A stretch of DNA of 64,000 bases from Cycas panzhihuaensis (GCA_023213395.1 CM041465.1:139631741-139695740), one strand, 5' to 3'; shown: positions 1-11,436, counted from the stretch's first letter. Numbers and translations: made by a program. Notes: generated by a model from the letters alone, not told the origin.

Positions 1-671
1 TGTCTACATAACTATCATATTAGACTTAGTCCCATAGATCAATTTGCATCTAATTACATGCTTACTATTAGGTAATTCTACCAAATTTGATATATAGTTC
101 TTCTTTATTATTTGGATTTCAATCTCCATAGTATCATATCATTTTTACTCTTTAAGTGCATTTTCAACTATAGATGGTTCATCTACATCTAATACATATA
201 TTATAAGAGTTATGTTTACATGTTCAAAGGGTTACATTTTTTTTTTTTATTGTTCCTTAAAATCAAGTAACATTTTCTCAACATCCTCTATATTTTTCAA
301 ATATTATTTTGGTAGATTATTTATTAAAGATAAAGGTAAAGTATTAAACAATTTGTTTGGTTTAACTCAATATTTGACTTTGACTCTTTCTTAAGCTTAT
401 GCTCAAAATTAACTTTTGGAAACTAAAAGGATTATAATTCTCTTACTTCACTAATGTCAAATGGCTCATATTCTAGTTGGGTAATATCATGTGAAGAATT
501 GCATTTAGGAAACTCTTCAACCTAGTTCTCAAAATCAACATTCTAAGTCTAGTCTTCCTAAAAGATTACATCATGAGTTGCGTGGATCTTTTAAGTCAAT
601 AATTTGTATACTCTATATGCTTTACTTTTTTCAATATATCAAAAAAAGATGCATTATGTGCTTTTATCATC
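1..671 (-). pseudogene. Ty1/copia remnant: end of integrase, linker and start of reverse transcriptase
   Basis: Minus-strand reading with many stops. About 650-470 gives the copia pattern that follows the integrase core (a KAYRVY-like motif, then DVIF). About 190-1 matches the start of copia reverse transcriptase (EPS...ALK, then EIEIQIIKKN, LVELPNSK, CKLIYG). The rest of the RT lies beyond the left edge. The integrase, protease and gag of the same element resume at 15764, on the other side of element A. No frame is open, so this is an old dead copy. The 60-residue plus-strand frame at 212-394 is a shadow of this AT-rich stretch. Confidence 0.75.
667..671. repeat. Target-site duplication of element A (left copy, TCATC)
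   Basis: TCATC directly precedes the TG that opens the left LTR and is repeated exactly at 15764-15768 after the CA of the right LTR. A perfect 5 bp duplication is typical of Ty3/gypsy integration and fixes the borders of element A. Confidence 0.9.
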
Positions 672-2519
672 TGGACGTGCATCTACGGGATAACTACCTA
701 ACTAGTAGGTGTAGAGAGAACGGGTGGTGAAACAATGGAAGGTGGGACCTAAGAGGAGAGTAACTATCACGCAGAGTGCCCCGTGCGCCGGAGCGCGAGT
801 TCGGGAACTGCAATGGAATATGGCTACTATCAGGTGGTCCTTCACCGCTTCGAGCAAGGGGTGAAGATGCGTAGGGCAAACCTGGGTTGACCTAGAGACA
901 GGACCCTCCCACCCTTGGGTGGCCAGAAGAGGGGAAGAGAAGACCCAAAAGGGATAGGCCAAGAGTATGCCTACACAACCTAACTGGGTGCATAAGTGAT
1001 GCAGGAGGCAAGGAACTTGTGTGGTTAAGGAGAGAAGGAGAAAGGTAGGGAAAGGGGGTTCCTACAACCTTTCCTATAGACAGTAAGGGTACGTGCAACA
1101 AAATAAAAGAAATGCAACCAAATACAAGACCAAATTTTTCCCTTTTATCTTCCAATATGCTAGTTACTAAAGGAGAAATAAAAGGAAAAAAAAAGGAGGT
1201 AGCAAAGTGGAGCAAGACGTGCACCTGGACCAAGGGCATGCGTGACGAAAGCCTTGTCGAGGAGCACCAAACCACTCCACATGGCGCGTTGGATGCAAGA
1301 TGTTGCGGCGGGTGGAAAAAGGGGGCTTCCTTACCTTCCCCAGAAAATCAAATGCAATGCCAAAGAAAGAAAGGAAGCACCAACTAATAAATGAAACAAC
1401 ATGAAAATATAACATATACAAAGGTACTTACCAGTAACGGTACTAACGGATGATATCCTCCACGCTCCCTGAATACCTAAGTGAGGGAGGCAAGGGGTTT
1501 GCCTCAGCCAAAGAGCAGCAAAGCGGGGCTGAGAAATCAGCCCAGATTTGAAGCACAGTAGGTTTGAGACCCTGCTAAGGAGATGTGAGGGGAAACACCT
1601 GCACTTGGGGCACTTATGGACTGCCTAGGCAAAGATCAACTGGAAACCACTCCAAAGGGGGCCTCTCCAAGCTGTATGAGGGGCTGGGAGAATGTCTTAG
1701 CCACGCCAAAGGAGAGCTAGGCACTGTAGGAGGGACACAGGCCTAGTTGCAGCAGCAGAACAGCAGAGAAGAGCAGAGCAGGATGATGTTTCCTTAGAGA
1801 GCAATTCCAAAAGTGAGCAAAAGAATCCCCAAAAATGAGTCAAAAATGGCTTAAGTACTCAAGTAAAACCCTAAAGCAAGCGATTAGGGCCCGACTGGGA
1901 GAGAATTAAGGCGCGAGCCACATGGCAGTTTGAAATAAATGCGAAATTACCATGGCAGATTTTAAAAAATAACCTAAGATAGTCGTATCATTATCTGCAT
2001 GCAGATCATGGATATTCCCAAGAAGATCATGGAAAATTCTGGTGGTACCACAAAAATTGCCAGACGCACCCAGAGCCAAAATGGGCCCTGACCCGCCCAG
2101 TCAAAGGCAGATGACCAAAAGGGCTAATAGGAGGCTAGGACACCTACCCGGGGGTAAGCAAGCCAACAAAACGGGTCCAAAGGAGCAAAAATAAGGCTCA
2201 AATGGGGTGGCAAGTTGACCAAACGATGACGGGTCATCACACGGGCAGAGGTGGCGCAAACCTAGTTGATCTTGGAGCGAGTAGGGTAGATGCGGGAAGT
2301 AACGTGGCCACCAGGGTGCCACACTCGCTAGGAGTGTGCCCCTGCTATAGTCGTCATAGGTTAAAATAAGTGTGGACGACTACAAGGTCACCCACAAAGC
2401 CACACACATACAGATACGCAAGTAAACACCCAATAAAAGAGAGCGATGATAATGCGAGAAACATACCTGCACTTACCTGAGTCGGTGATTCTATATCCAT
2501 TCCTGGAAGCTGGGAAACA
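672..2519 (-). repeat. 3' LTR of element A (1848 bp)
   Basis: Nearly the same sequence recurs at 13930-15763. In element orientation it opens TGTTTCC and closes CGTCCA. The two A LTRs differ by a few percent by eye, mostly transitions. The LTR lacks the 755 bp GT...AG segment found in the B LTRs; the corresponding junction is at 1476/1477. Confidence 0.92.
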
Positions 2520-2529
2520 CTGCCCCCTT
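2520..2529 (-). other. Polypurine tract of element A
   Basis: On the minus strand AAGGGGGCAG abuts the TG that opens the 3' LTR. This is the expected plus-strand primer for reverse transcription and confirms the element's orientation. Confidence 0.85.
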
Positions 2530-2959
2530 GGCAGCAGAGCCTCACCGCTCTGAATCCTGGTGCGATGGCGAATCACGCAACACAATCACAAGAGTACATG
2601 TGTATATAGATATATCAATCAAGATCATAACAGTAGGCAAGGGTGCCAGCAAGTGTCGTGGCAGAACGCGTGGATACGAAAGCGGCGGTGGAGATATCAT
2701 AGGGGCTGCCTATGAGCCACCTGGGAACCGATTGGAAGAATAAGATAGGTGAGGGGGCTCCCCCCACCACAAAGGATGCAAAGGAAAATGCATAGTCAAA
2801 TAAAGAACAAGCAAAGAGTGGGCACCATAGTTTTACCTCATGAGTAGCCAGGTTTCGAAGGTGCAAACGGATTGCAAAGCAAAGTGACAGACGACCTCGG
2901 GCTTGGGCGACAGGAAGGCCAGGCAAGCCTCAGGGATGGTCAGCAAGGAGGGAAAGGCG

Positions 2960-3368
2960 GCGCTCAAGGATGAGGCGAATGAGACTATCTGCCTCAGCGT
3001 TGAGAGCCTGAGGGATATGCTGGATATCGGCTGTAAGAAAAGCGGGCCGAGAGATCCGTAGCGTAAGCAAGAGTCCTCAAGTGAGGGCATCGCACCTGGT
3101 AAACCTAGGTGAGATGAGACACCACAACTTGAGAGTCACAAAGCAAGACAATGGATCCGTGATGAAAACAGAGGGCATCAGTCAGGGCTTCAATAACGGC
3201 TGTATACTCGTCTTGGTTGTTGGTAGCCTCTAGGAGGAAGATCCTAGAGCGGAGGAGATCATGTCCAGAAGGGCTGCGGAGGATCCACGCAGCGGCAGAA
3301 GGTCTAGGATTACCGCAGCTTCCACCGTCGGTAAAGATGTAGACAGACATAGGTGACACAAAATCCAA
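2960..3368 (-). pseudogene. Archaeal-type RNase H (aRNH) of element A, truncated
   Basis: A second RNase H, separate from the one fused to RT, with the plant/archaeal RNase HI pattern: FTDGGSCGNP (first Asp), an EATNN-x-DEYTAVIEALTDA helix, then VLLCDSQVVVSHLT (Asp). The open part is 3368-3105. A stop follows the SHLT motif, and similarity to the intact B copy (39618-40040) continues in broken frames to about 2960. The position normally written NNEAEY reads NNQDEY, so an acidic residue may be lost. The gene lies after the integrase and beside the 3' LTR, head to head with the antisense PMD-like gene that starts near 3895. The family degrades the RNA of RNA-DNA hybrids. Confidence 0.8.
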
Positions 3369-3871
3369 GCAGTCAATGGATGGTGAAAGTAATACCTGAA
3401 AAAATAAACAAAAGGTGGCCGTGAAGGGTAGGAGGACCTAGCAATGAGGTTACTCAGGGTGAGAGCAGGCAATCCGATCACCGGCAGAGAGTGGTCAGAA
3501 GGAAAAGCCTTTTGGGGCGCCAAAAGGCCGCTTTAGGAAGCGAAACATGCCCCCAGGCGGGGGGGAGCATTCCCTTTGGGGACCCCAAGAGCAAGAAAGG
3601 GCCGCGAAAACGAGTTCAGGGCGACAAAATAAGCCAAACGAGTATAAACTCAGGCAGGCACGGGAGTAGTGCGTGAAACGATGTAGAAGGGGCCCTGGCA
3701 AAAGCGCGATAATGAGGCACCATAAATGCCCTTGCAAGGGAGGGCAAAAAGGGCATCAATACAGCACAATCAGTGACAGGGCCAGAAGGCAAAGGCAAAC
3801 AGGATAAGGAGATGACCCCGACGACTGTCAAGAGACCAAAAACAGAGGAAATGCCCGTTGGGCCCCCCGCC

Positions 3872-3878
3872 TATATAA
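3872..3878 (+). promoter_or_regulatory. TATA box of the antisense PMD-like gene (element A)
   Basis: TATATAA in a GC-rich context on the plus strand, conserved at 39095-39101 on the minus strand of B. With normal spacing transcription would start near 3900-3910. That is just past the ATG at 3895 and upstream of an in-frame ATG at 4039. Confidence 0.6.
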
Positions 3879-4062
3879 GGAAATCAACGGGAAAATGGAT
3901 TCATTTTCACCGGCTCTTGTACGAAACCAGAGCCATTTCCTTACGCAGCAGAGCGCCACCCAACTTAAGAGGCACGCAGAGGGAGATCGAACCGTCAGAT
4001 TGGAGGGCAGAGAGAGCCAGCACGACCGACCAGACGATATGGCAGTGGCGAGACCAGATCCA

Positions 4063-4526
4063 GTGAGTGGATATCACTAAACCCAGCCTATCTCAAAGTT
4101 TAAAGTTTGTTATTTTTTTAAGCTTTTTACATAATTCCTGTATAGTTTTAGTGCCCCTTATGGGCAAATCTAAGGCCTCTGATCCGAATCGACCAGAAAG
4201 AGGCGGGACCGGGCATTAGGGAGCTCGTCCCTGGGCCCCATGGGGTCCACCAGAAAAAATTTTGGGTTTTTCGACCGAAAATCCCCTTGAGGATTGTTGC
4301 ATCACGGCAATGATCGCGGTGCCACATTCATTGCCGCGGGTCCCACGCCGCAGATTCGTGCCAAACTTAGCGCATCTGCCAAGTTCAGCGTGGTACAAGG
4401 CGTAAAGGCGTAAAAATGACATGAGGGCTGAAAGAGTCCCAAATCTTAGGCAGAGAGAGATTTGAGAGAGAGAGGAGTGATAATAACTAACATGAGACTG
4501 ACTTGAGTTATTTTTGGTGTGAACAG
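4063..4526 (+). other. Intron 1 of the antisense gene (element A), phase 0
   Basis: The donor CCA|GTGAGTGG and the acceptor TTATTTTTGGTGTGAACAG|GCT join two coding frames in phase 0. A TAACATGAGACTGAC stretch upstream of the acceptor could hold the branch point. Both sites recur in B (38910-38429; there the acceptor is AATAG). The first few hundred bases contain decayed inverted repeats that are intact in B. Confidence 0.7.
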
Positions 4527-5720
4527 GCTGTCCTCGCGGTAGATAATCGTGAGAACGTAGGTATGGCAATGCTGAGTTACATGGAGATGGTAACACAGGA
4601 GGATAGGTAGATCTTACAGAGGTGTGGCCTGTACAAGGCCCTCAAGACACCTCAGTATACATCAGATCAGAGACTATTGGTTGACATAGTGTCCCATTGG
4701 GACAGGAGGAGACATGTGTTCCACCTACCGCAAGTAGGTGATGTGACGGTCACGCCGAGAGATATCCAAATGGCTGTGAGGCCGGTGAGGCTAGGGATCA
4801 CGCCAAAGACCGAGGCGCACAGGGAGGCAGCTTTGTTCTTCACAGGAGCTGACAGATGGGATCAGAGGGGAGCACCCCTCAAGATAGTTCTGATGTCAGG
4901 GATTCCTCGAGTGAGGAAGCTGGTGATATTGTGTATTCGCTCGATTTCCCGAAAATGTAACTATAGAGGTACCAAAGTGGTGGATGGATGCAGTTTGCTA
5001 CTGCAAAGCTAGCGAGAGGATGGATTGGGTAGCCCTGATAGCGGCAAACCTCGTCGCCCAGCTGGATACTATGAGGACGTCCGGCAGAGGTGGACTATCA
5101 TACAACACACTGTTACAGTGTTGGTACTTCGACCATTTCGCGGCAGTGGCACCAATGGGGGGGACCACACCCCATTACAGAGCAGGCCCCGATGGTCCAC
5201 AGGTGGCAGACAAGGCTAAGGGGGACAGAGGACATGGCCCATGTCCAGAGATCAGTAGAGGCTACGTCGCTAGACCTCCTCACCCTCCCAGACTACATAG
5301 CAGATCCCTACAGGACGGTGAGGTGGGATAGCAATGATGAGGCGAGCGGAGCAGGAGTGCCCGCAGGTGATGATAGCAGGGACGACAGAGATGACAGAGA
5401 TAGTGGAGATAGTGGGGCCAGCCCGTCATGACCTGTAGGGGAGGCAGGTCCGTCAGGGACAGCAGGAGAGGCAGAGGGTCCATCCGGGGCTGCCGGAGGA
5501 GAGACAGGACCATCTAGGGCACAGGGCGAGATCAGGGGACCTGTGACTAAGGCCCACAGGCTGCGAATCGTGATGGGATCCGGAGGGATGAGAGCTGGGC
5601 CCACTCCCGTGAGGAGAGGGACCCAAGTAGAGGAGGTGCTAGAGGATGAGGCACCTGCAGCTGGCGGAGAGCCAGGAGGGGAGGATGCCGTGCGACCAGA
5701 GGAGCAGGCAGCCACAGCAG

Positions 5721-5831
5721 GTGAGACCTAACCTTTTCCAGGGTCATTTGGCATCCAAATAGAAGTTTGGTTTAATTTGATTATGACATATAGTGAGATA
5801 TAGACTGACACATGGCATGTTGCATTGGCAA
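5721..5831 (+). other. Intron 2 of the antisense gene (element A), phase 1
   Basis: The donor CAG|GTGAGA is followed by 111 bp of AT-rich, TTTAATTTGATTATG-like sequence in an otherwise GC-rich gene. The acceptor TTGGCAG of B is TTGGCAA here. Removal joins the frames of exons 3 and 4 exactly, and the B intron is 112 bp at the same place. Confidence 0.72.
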
Positions 5832-6430
5832 GTACAATAGAGATCCGGAGATTGGTAGAGGCTGTGGTGAGGGAGATATTCCCTCAGGTATACGCAGAGG
5901 GGCAATCGCCCATCCAGGTAGGTGATGAGCCTAGAGCGGCAGGAGCCCATAGAGAGGCATTCACCCCGTTGGTGAGGGCGAGGGACATAGGGACTGCAAA
6001 GTCCCAAGAGCACGTGACATCCTAGGGACGACTGCAGCAGGAGAGAGATGACGCGAGATGTGAGAGAGACAAGCTACGAGGACGGGTACATGCTCTAGAG
6101 GCACAGGGCAGTGTAGGTGGAGATGGAGAGAGCAGAACCCAGCTAGCAGTGATCACTGAGTGTCTCAGGGTGACAGAGGAGGTACTCCGGGGAGAGTGAG
6201 ATCGTATCCAGGCCAGATACGATCAGCTAATCACGCAGATGGTATCGAGGTTGAGCCAAAGCAAGACACATACCCACACGGCGGTGATGACCCCGAGACA
6301 GCTGCGGGACGAGGAGAGCGAGGCAGGCAGCTCGCAGAGGCCCAGGAGGAGCCTCAGAGGCATGTGGTCCCCAGGAGAGGGATCACAGAGACAAGGAGAT
6401 GGCACCCTAGGAACGGGGCAACAACAGTAG

Positions 6431-7088
6431 GACATGTACATATAGTTTTGACAGGGGAAAGCACGGGCCTCCAGGGGGTCATATATAGGATCATATGATT
6501 GTACCCCCTCTGCAAGGACACCGACTTCCCAGGATATATGATGTGACATGATTTTGGATATGTATGTATGTATGCATGGGGTGATTGGAACCCCATCCGG
6601 ATATGAGATGCTGTGCATGATGTATCGTATGTAGATGATATGTATGTTTATTTTATGTATTGTAAATGTTATGTTATAGATGTTTTATGTTATGGATATT
6701 TTATGTTGTATGGACACATGTTTCCTTCCATGTATGACCACATGCCTAACAGGAGCACACACACACACGTCGTGAGCAGGACGACAGAGGGGTGTGAGGT
6801 TAGAGGAAAAAGTAGCATACACGTCTACGAAAGAGCATAGCAGAATATGCGAAGGAAACAGTGGGCAGGAAAGAGGGGCGACAGTGCCCCCAAGCATCCT
6901 TCTAATTGGGGAATGCCCAAGCAAGACGACAAGGGTTCTCGAGAGGATACGGGAACGTGGGTTCTGCGGAAGGAACTGGAAAGACGAAGCAGGATCCATC
7001 TTAAATTACCATTCTACCCGTGGTTGGGAAGAATGGGGACAACCTAAGATGGTAGTTTAGGCTCATTTTGGAGCAAGGCGAGGAGATC
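6431..7088. other. Spacer between antisense gene and integrase (element A)
   Basis: Contains TATG/TGTA-rich simple sequence (about 6550-6720), an ACACACAC run and a stretch up to 7060 that is conserved with 35880-36290 of B. Frames on both strands are short and not conserved as protein between copies, so no gene is called. The 3' end and polyadenylation of the antisense transcript are expected here. Confidence 0.6.
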
Positions 7089-7097
7089 GCCGAGAGG

Positions 7098-8340
7098 TCA
7101 CGTGTAAAACTTCTTAAGGAACTTTCCATTACCAGCTTTTTCAAATTCAAGCCCTTCCAGGGTGGCTATCCTATAGGCACCATTATCGAGGGATTCGATA
7201 ATGACGAAAGGACCAACCCATGGGGTTTTGAATTTGGTCAAACGGTCATGGAGATATTCGAGCTTGAGGACATAGTTCCCGGGAAACAAAGGGCGGGAAC
7301 GAAGGTGCTTATCGTAGGCCCTTTGTGAGTGGGCTTTAGATGCTAGGTTAGCTTGATAGGCAGCTGAGCGTCTCTCATCCAAAGCTTCAAGGTCCAGCAG
7401 GCGAGCCTGATGGATCGACTCTTCGTCGATGAAACCTCTAAGGGAGACTCGCAAGGAAGGAATCTCCACCTCCAATGGGAGTACCACCTCGCATCAGAGA
7501 CCAGGGAGAACGGGGTCATTCCCGTGGCGGAACGGATAGAAGTGCGATAAGCCCACAAGGCGGAGGGCAACTGAAGGTGCCAATCCTTTTGGGATTGAGC
7601 GACGATTTTCTTGAGAATGCTAACGAGAGTCTTATTGAAAGACTCCACTTGGCCATTTGCCTGAGGTTAGTAAGGGGAGGAAGTCTTGTGAGAAATTTTA
7701 AACTTCTCACAAAGCTCATCCACCACCTTATTACAGAAAAGAGTTCCGTTATCGGTGATTAGGACGTCCGGAATTCTGAAACGGCAAATGATGTGCTGAT
7801 AAATGAATGTGGCAATCGTTTTGCCAGGGGTAGTGATCAAAGGAATGGCCTCCACCCATTTGGTGAAATACTCCGTGGAAGTCAAGATGAACTTGTGCTA
7901 TGACGACGAAGGTGGGGAGATAGCCCCAATGAGGTCTAGTCCCTACTGAGCGAAGGGCCATGGCGAAACGATAGGATGCGTGGCCCTAAGGCACATGGGA
8001 AATGTTGGCGTGTTCCTGACATCGCTGACATTTCAGAGCAAAGGCGTGGGAGTCCTTAAAAAGGGACGGCCAAAAATAGCCCATGCAGAGGATCCTCTGA
8101 GCCATAGACTGGCCCCGAAAGTGACCTCCACAAATGTCGTGGTGGCATTCGCTGAAGCACTGGCCGTCGGCCACAAGAGTGACGCAATGAGGAGGATCCC
8201 ATCGGCGACCTCTTGTACAATACCTCATCTACGAGGAGGTATTGCCCAGCGTAAGTCCTGGATGCAGATCTAACTTTACTACTAGTGTCGTATGGCGGTA
8301 TCGCCGTAAGATACCGCACTATGTCACCGCATACCACTCA
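7098..8340 (-). pseudogene. Integrase of element A
   Basis: Broken minus-strand frames in order. The N-terminal zinc-binding part contains CHHDICGGHF and CQRCQEH (HHCC type). The catalytic core contains TEYFTKWVEAIPL, RIPDVLITDNGT (Asp) and a GQVESFNKTLV stretch (Glu), giving the D,D,E set of retroviral-type integrases. The C-terminal module at 7487-7098 (SRPLFPGNYVLKLEYL, PWVGPFVI, NGAYRIATLEG, LKKFY) is like that of Tat elements. Frameshifts separate the blocks. It inserts element cDNA into the genome. It is followed not by the LTR but by the antisense gene and aRNH. Confidence 0.85.
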
Positions 8341-8569
8341 TTGTCGATGAGTGGATGGGGAGAAGCTCCCCAATCGCCGTGATAGACTCATCGGGGAGAG
8401 AGTCGTCAACGGGAGTATCAAAGGAGTTAGGGATAGGGGCGTGCGTAAGTTGCTCGGCCACTATCATTCCCTTCTTTGATTTCCGGTTAACGATATGGAG
8501 GTTGAATTCCTAGAGTAGGACGGCCCAACGACCAGCCCTACCAGTCAAATCTGAGCTAGTTAGCAGGTA

Positions 8570-10093
8570 TCACAAGGGATCGGATTGAACGATCACCTTG
8601 GTGGTGTTGCCGAGTAAGTAGTGCCTAAACTTCTTGGTTGCATGGACCAAGGAGAGGCATTCCTTCTCGGCAGGGGAATAGTTAAGCTCAGCAGCCACGA
8701 GAGTGCGACTGATGAAATATATAGCTCTCTCAGTTCCTGAGTCATCCTTCTGAGCGAGCATAGCACCCAAGGATTCGTCAATCGCTGAGGTATATAGGAT
8801 GAAGGGCCTATCGAATCGGGGAGGTGCCAACGTAGGAGTGGAACCCAGGGCTTCCTTGAGCCCTTCGAAGGCCTTTTGGGTCTTGTCAGACTAGGCAAAA
8901 GGAGCTCCCTTCTTCAATAGGTTCGTGAGGGGTTTAGCGCTCACAGCAAAATCGGCTAAGAAGCACCTAAGGAAACCAAGCCTGCCTAGAAACGACTTAA
9001 TCTGCCGTTGAGTTCTAGGTGGAGGCATGTCGAGGATTGCTCTAACTTTGTCAGGATCGATTTGAATTCCTTTATTAGATACAAGGAATCCGAGGAGTTT
9101 ACCCGAAGTAACGGCAAATACACATTTAAGTGGATTAAGACTGACGTGATACTCACGGCATCGTGAGAAGATGGCATGCAAGTCGGAAGGGTGATGGGCT
9201 CTCACGCGGGAGAGACCCATCATATCGTCCATGAAGACCTCCAGCGTGTCGTTAATGAGGTTATGGAAGATAAAATGCATGGCTCTTTAGTAAGTAGCAC
9301 CTGCATTCTTAAGGCCGAAGGGCATCGCCTTATAGGCGAAGGTACCCCAGGGAGTAGTGAAGGCCATTTTATGGCGGTCTTCTGAAGAAATCTGAATTTG
9401 GTTATAGCCGGAGAAGTCATCCATTAGGGACATCATTTCGAATCTGGTGATGCAATCGATGATTTGATCAAGGAAGGGTAACAGAAAATTATCCTTAGGA
9501 CAAGTGTTGTTAATGTCGTGAAAGTTGACGCATATACGGATTACTCCATTCTTTTTAGCAACGGGAACAATATTGGAAACCCACTTAGGGTAGTCAATAG
9601 AAGTAATAAGCCCAATATCCAGAAGCTTCTCGACCTCCATCTTGACGGCGGTAGATAGCTTCAGGTGAAGGGGACGTTGCTTCTGGCGCACAGGGCAGGC
9701 GCCAGGAAGGGTGGTGAGGTTATGAGTGATGATCGAGGGGTTGATTCCCTTCATGTTAGCATAATCCCACGCAAAAATATCTCGGAACTCCTGGAACAGA
9801 AGGGAGTACTCCCTTATCTCATCAGGGGAACATTCTAACCCAACCTTAATGACCTTGCTTAGGGCCAAGACCATGTCTTGAGTTGGCCCCATGCATATGG
9901 CATTGCCCTCCTCGAAGTGGAGAGGGGCAAGATCAATGGGAGGAGGAGGAATAGGAGACGGGATCGGATCGGCAAGCGTGGATCCGATCACGAGGATCTT
10001 CTGATAACCAAGCCGGTGGTGACCAGAAGGCAAGTTGGGTACAAGGCCTGTTAGATGTTCAAGCAGAGCTTCGTCATCCTCGAAATAATCCAC
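8570..10093 (-). pseudogene. Reverse transcriptase and gypsy RNase H of element A
   Basis: The RT part (10093-8891) reads VEKLLDIGLITSIDYPKWVSN, VPVAKKNGVIRICVNF, SLMDDFSGYNQIQ (first catalytic Asp), KAMPFGLKNAGATY and EVFMDDMMGLS, so the polymerase box is FMDD rather than the usual Y-x-DD. A stop at about 9284 follows GATY. The RNase H part (8830-8570) reads [38 protein letters not shown] and KFRHYLLG. The canonical TDAS Asp is Ser here and the same position reads TSA in B. The RNase H may therefore be inactive at family level, with the downstream aRNH as a possible substitute. Confidence 0.88.
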
Positions 10094-10168
10094 CCCATGG
10101 ATGACCTTACTCCAAGTAGAAGAAGTGCTGGAAGGAGTAAGAACAACAGGACCATGATGGCCATCGGG

Positions 10169-11436
10169 TTACTCAACTTCCTCATGGAAATCTGAAGGAA
10201 AACTAGGAAGAAGCTCTTCGGAAGGAGCGAAAGGCAATTCCTCAAAGCCATTACCTACAGGGGGTAATGAAAAAGAAGAACTAGCGATCGGAGGGTCAAC
10301 ACGAGCGATGACATATGACACGGACGAGGGGCTAGCCTCACCAATGAGAGAGGTTCTAGATGGGGATCTAAAACAAGGCAGGTGCAACCTACTAGCGCGG
10401 AGGAAAGAGACGGGATGGAGACAACCCTCATCTTCATCGAGTGACTCGTCATCACTAAACGAAGTAAGGTACCCGTAACTCCCAACGCCAATAGGGGCAA
10501 ATCGCGTGAGACTAGGAGGAGAAGATATGGGATCTTCTTCGGATGGGTTAGGTATACCAATAGAGCAAGCTGAGGCGTGAGTAGATGAACCTTGGTTTGC
10601 CGAACTGGTGGAGTGAGTTTGTTTGGTCAGTGGGCGTTCGCAGGGAATCACTCTCATTCGTCCGTCATGGACAAATTTAAGTTGTCCCCAAAGAGTCGAG
10701 CACATGGCCCCCATTTGATCGAGCCATGGATGACCTAGGAGGAGGTTGTAATCCACGTCAACATCGAGGACTACAATGTCGGCAAGAACGGTCTTGCCCT
10801 CAAGGGTAAGCGGAATCACGACAGACCCCAAAGGGGTCTTTTCGCTACCGTCATAACCTTGGCATCTCCAGGGAATGGGTTCCAAGGCAGACATGCCAAG
10901 CTCTTGCATGACACGTAAGGGCATGGCATTGACGGAAGAACCGTCGTCGACAACAGTTCTTCGAAGAGTACAATCAGGCGTATCGATAGTGATGGTGAAC
11001 GGGAAGTTCCACTGACGTTCCCTTTCACCAGTGGGAGGAAGATCCTTAGGATCAAATGAGATAACGGGTCCACTACCTTGGGCGAAACCCAAAGTGTGGA
11101 TAGGCGTATCACTTGACCCCAAAGCTTCCAGGAGGAGGGCCCGCTGCTCGGGGCAACTCCTCAGAACGTCCATCAAAGACATTCCTACAAATGATCAGAG
11201 TGAAGCTCGCTCACGACGGAGAAGGGCTTACCCTTCCTGTGGGTTGGGTAAGTGCCATTCAAATCGTGAACGACCCGGCGCATGTGAATAGCCTTGGGAA
11301 AGAGAGGGACTTCCGGAGGAAGGGTCTCCGGAAGAGGGTTGGAAGGAGAGGAAGAACAAGAAGCTCCCGCCGCTTCCTTAGCGGCTTGAGATCGCGTAAG
11401 AGCGAAAGTGGGAGTTGCTTCAAGCAACTGGATCAC
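10169..11436 (-). pseudogene. Aspartic protease and linker of element A
   Basis: The frames 11436-11185 and 11182-10169 are joined by a frameshift. The active-site region reads LRRTVVDDGSSVNAMPLRV, a D-x-GSS pepsin-type motif of retroelement proteases, with DDGSS here and DNGSS in B. It is followed by VLADIVVLDVDVDYNLLLG and PWLDQMGA flap and core motifs. A Ser- and acid-rich linker (SDDESLDEDEG) leads to RT. The protease processes Gag-Pol. One stop near 10170 separates it from the RT frame. Confidence 0.85.

Larger units (their letters stand above)
3895..6430 (+). pseudogene. Antisense PMD-like accessory gene in element A, intron-containing, degenerate
   Basis: Runs opposite to gag-pol. Exon 1 is 3895-4062: 56 codons ending at CCA|GTGAGT. 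The true start may be the in-frame ATG at 4039. Intron 1 is 4063-4526, phase 0. Exon 2 from 4527 carries the core GLYKAL...HWDRRRHVFHLP, then QVGDVTVTPRDI, which resembles the plant mobile domain (FHLP-x-GE-x-TITL-x-DV). Next come MDWVALIAANLVAQLD and LLQCWYFDHFAAVAP, also PMD-style, then an acidic Gly/Ser/Pro-rich stretch. Exon 3 ends at 5720 (phase 1). Intron 2 is 5721-5831, but its acceptor is mutated CAG to CAA. The last exon (5832-6430) is charged and coiled-coil-like. Defects are a stop just after QEDR in exon 2, frameshifts near 4980 and 5150, TAG at 6023-6025 and a TGA near 6200. PMD proteins of plants act in silencing and development; the function here is unknown. Confidence 0.7.

Noticed and set aside
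5308-5715. 135-residue minus-strand frame in element A and its 127-residue counterpart at 37256-37639
   Set aside because: Complementary shadow of the low-complexity Gly/Pro/Ser-rich part of the antisense gene; Pro/Ser/Ala-only composition and no motif.
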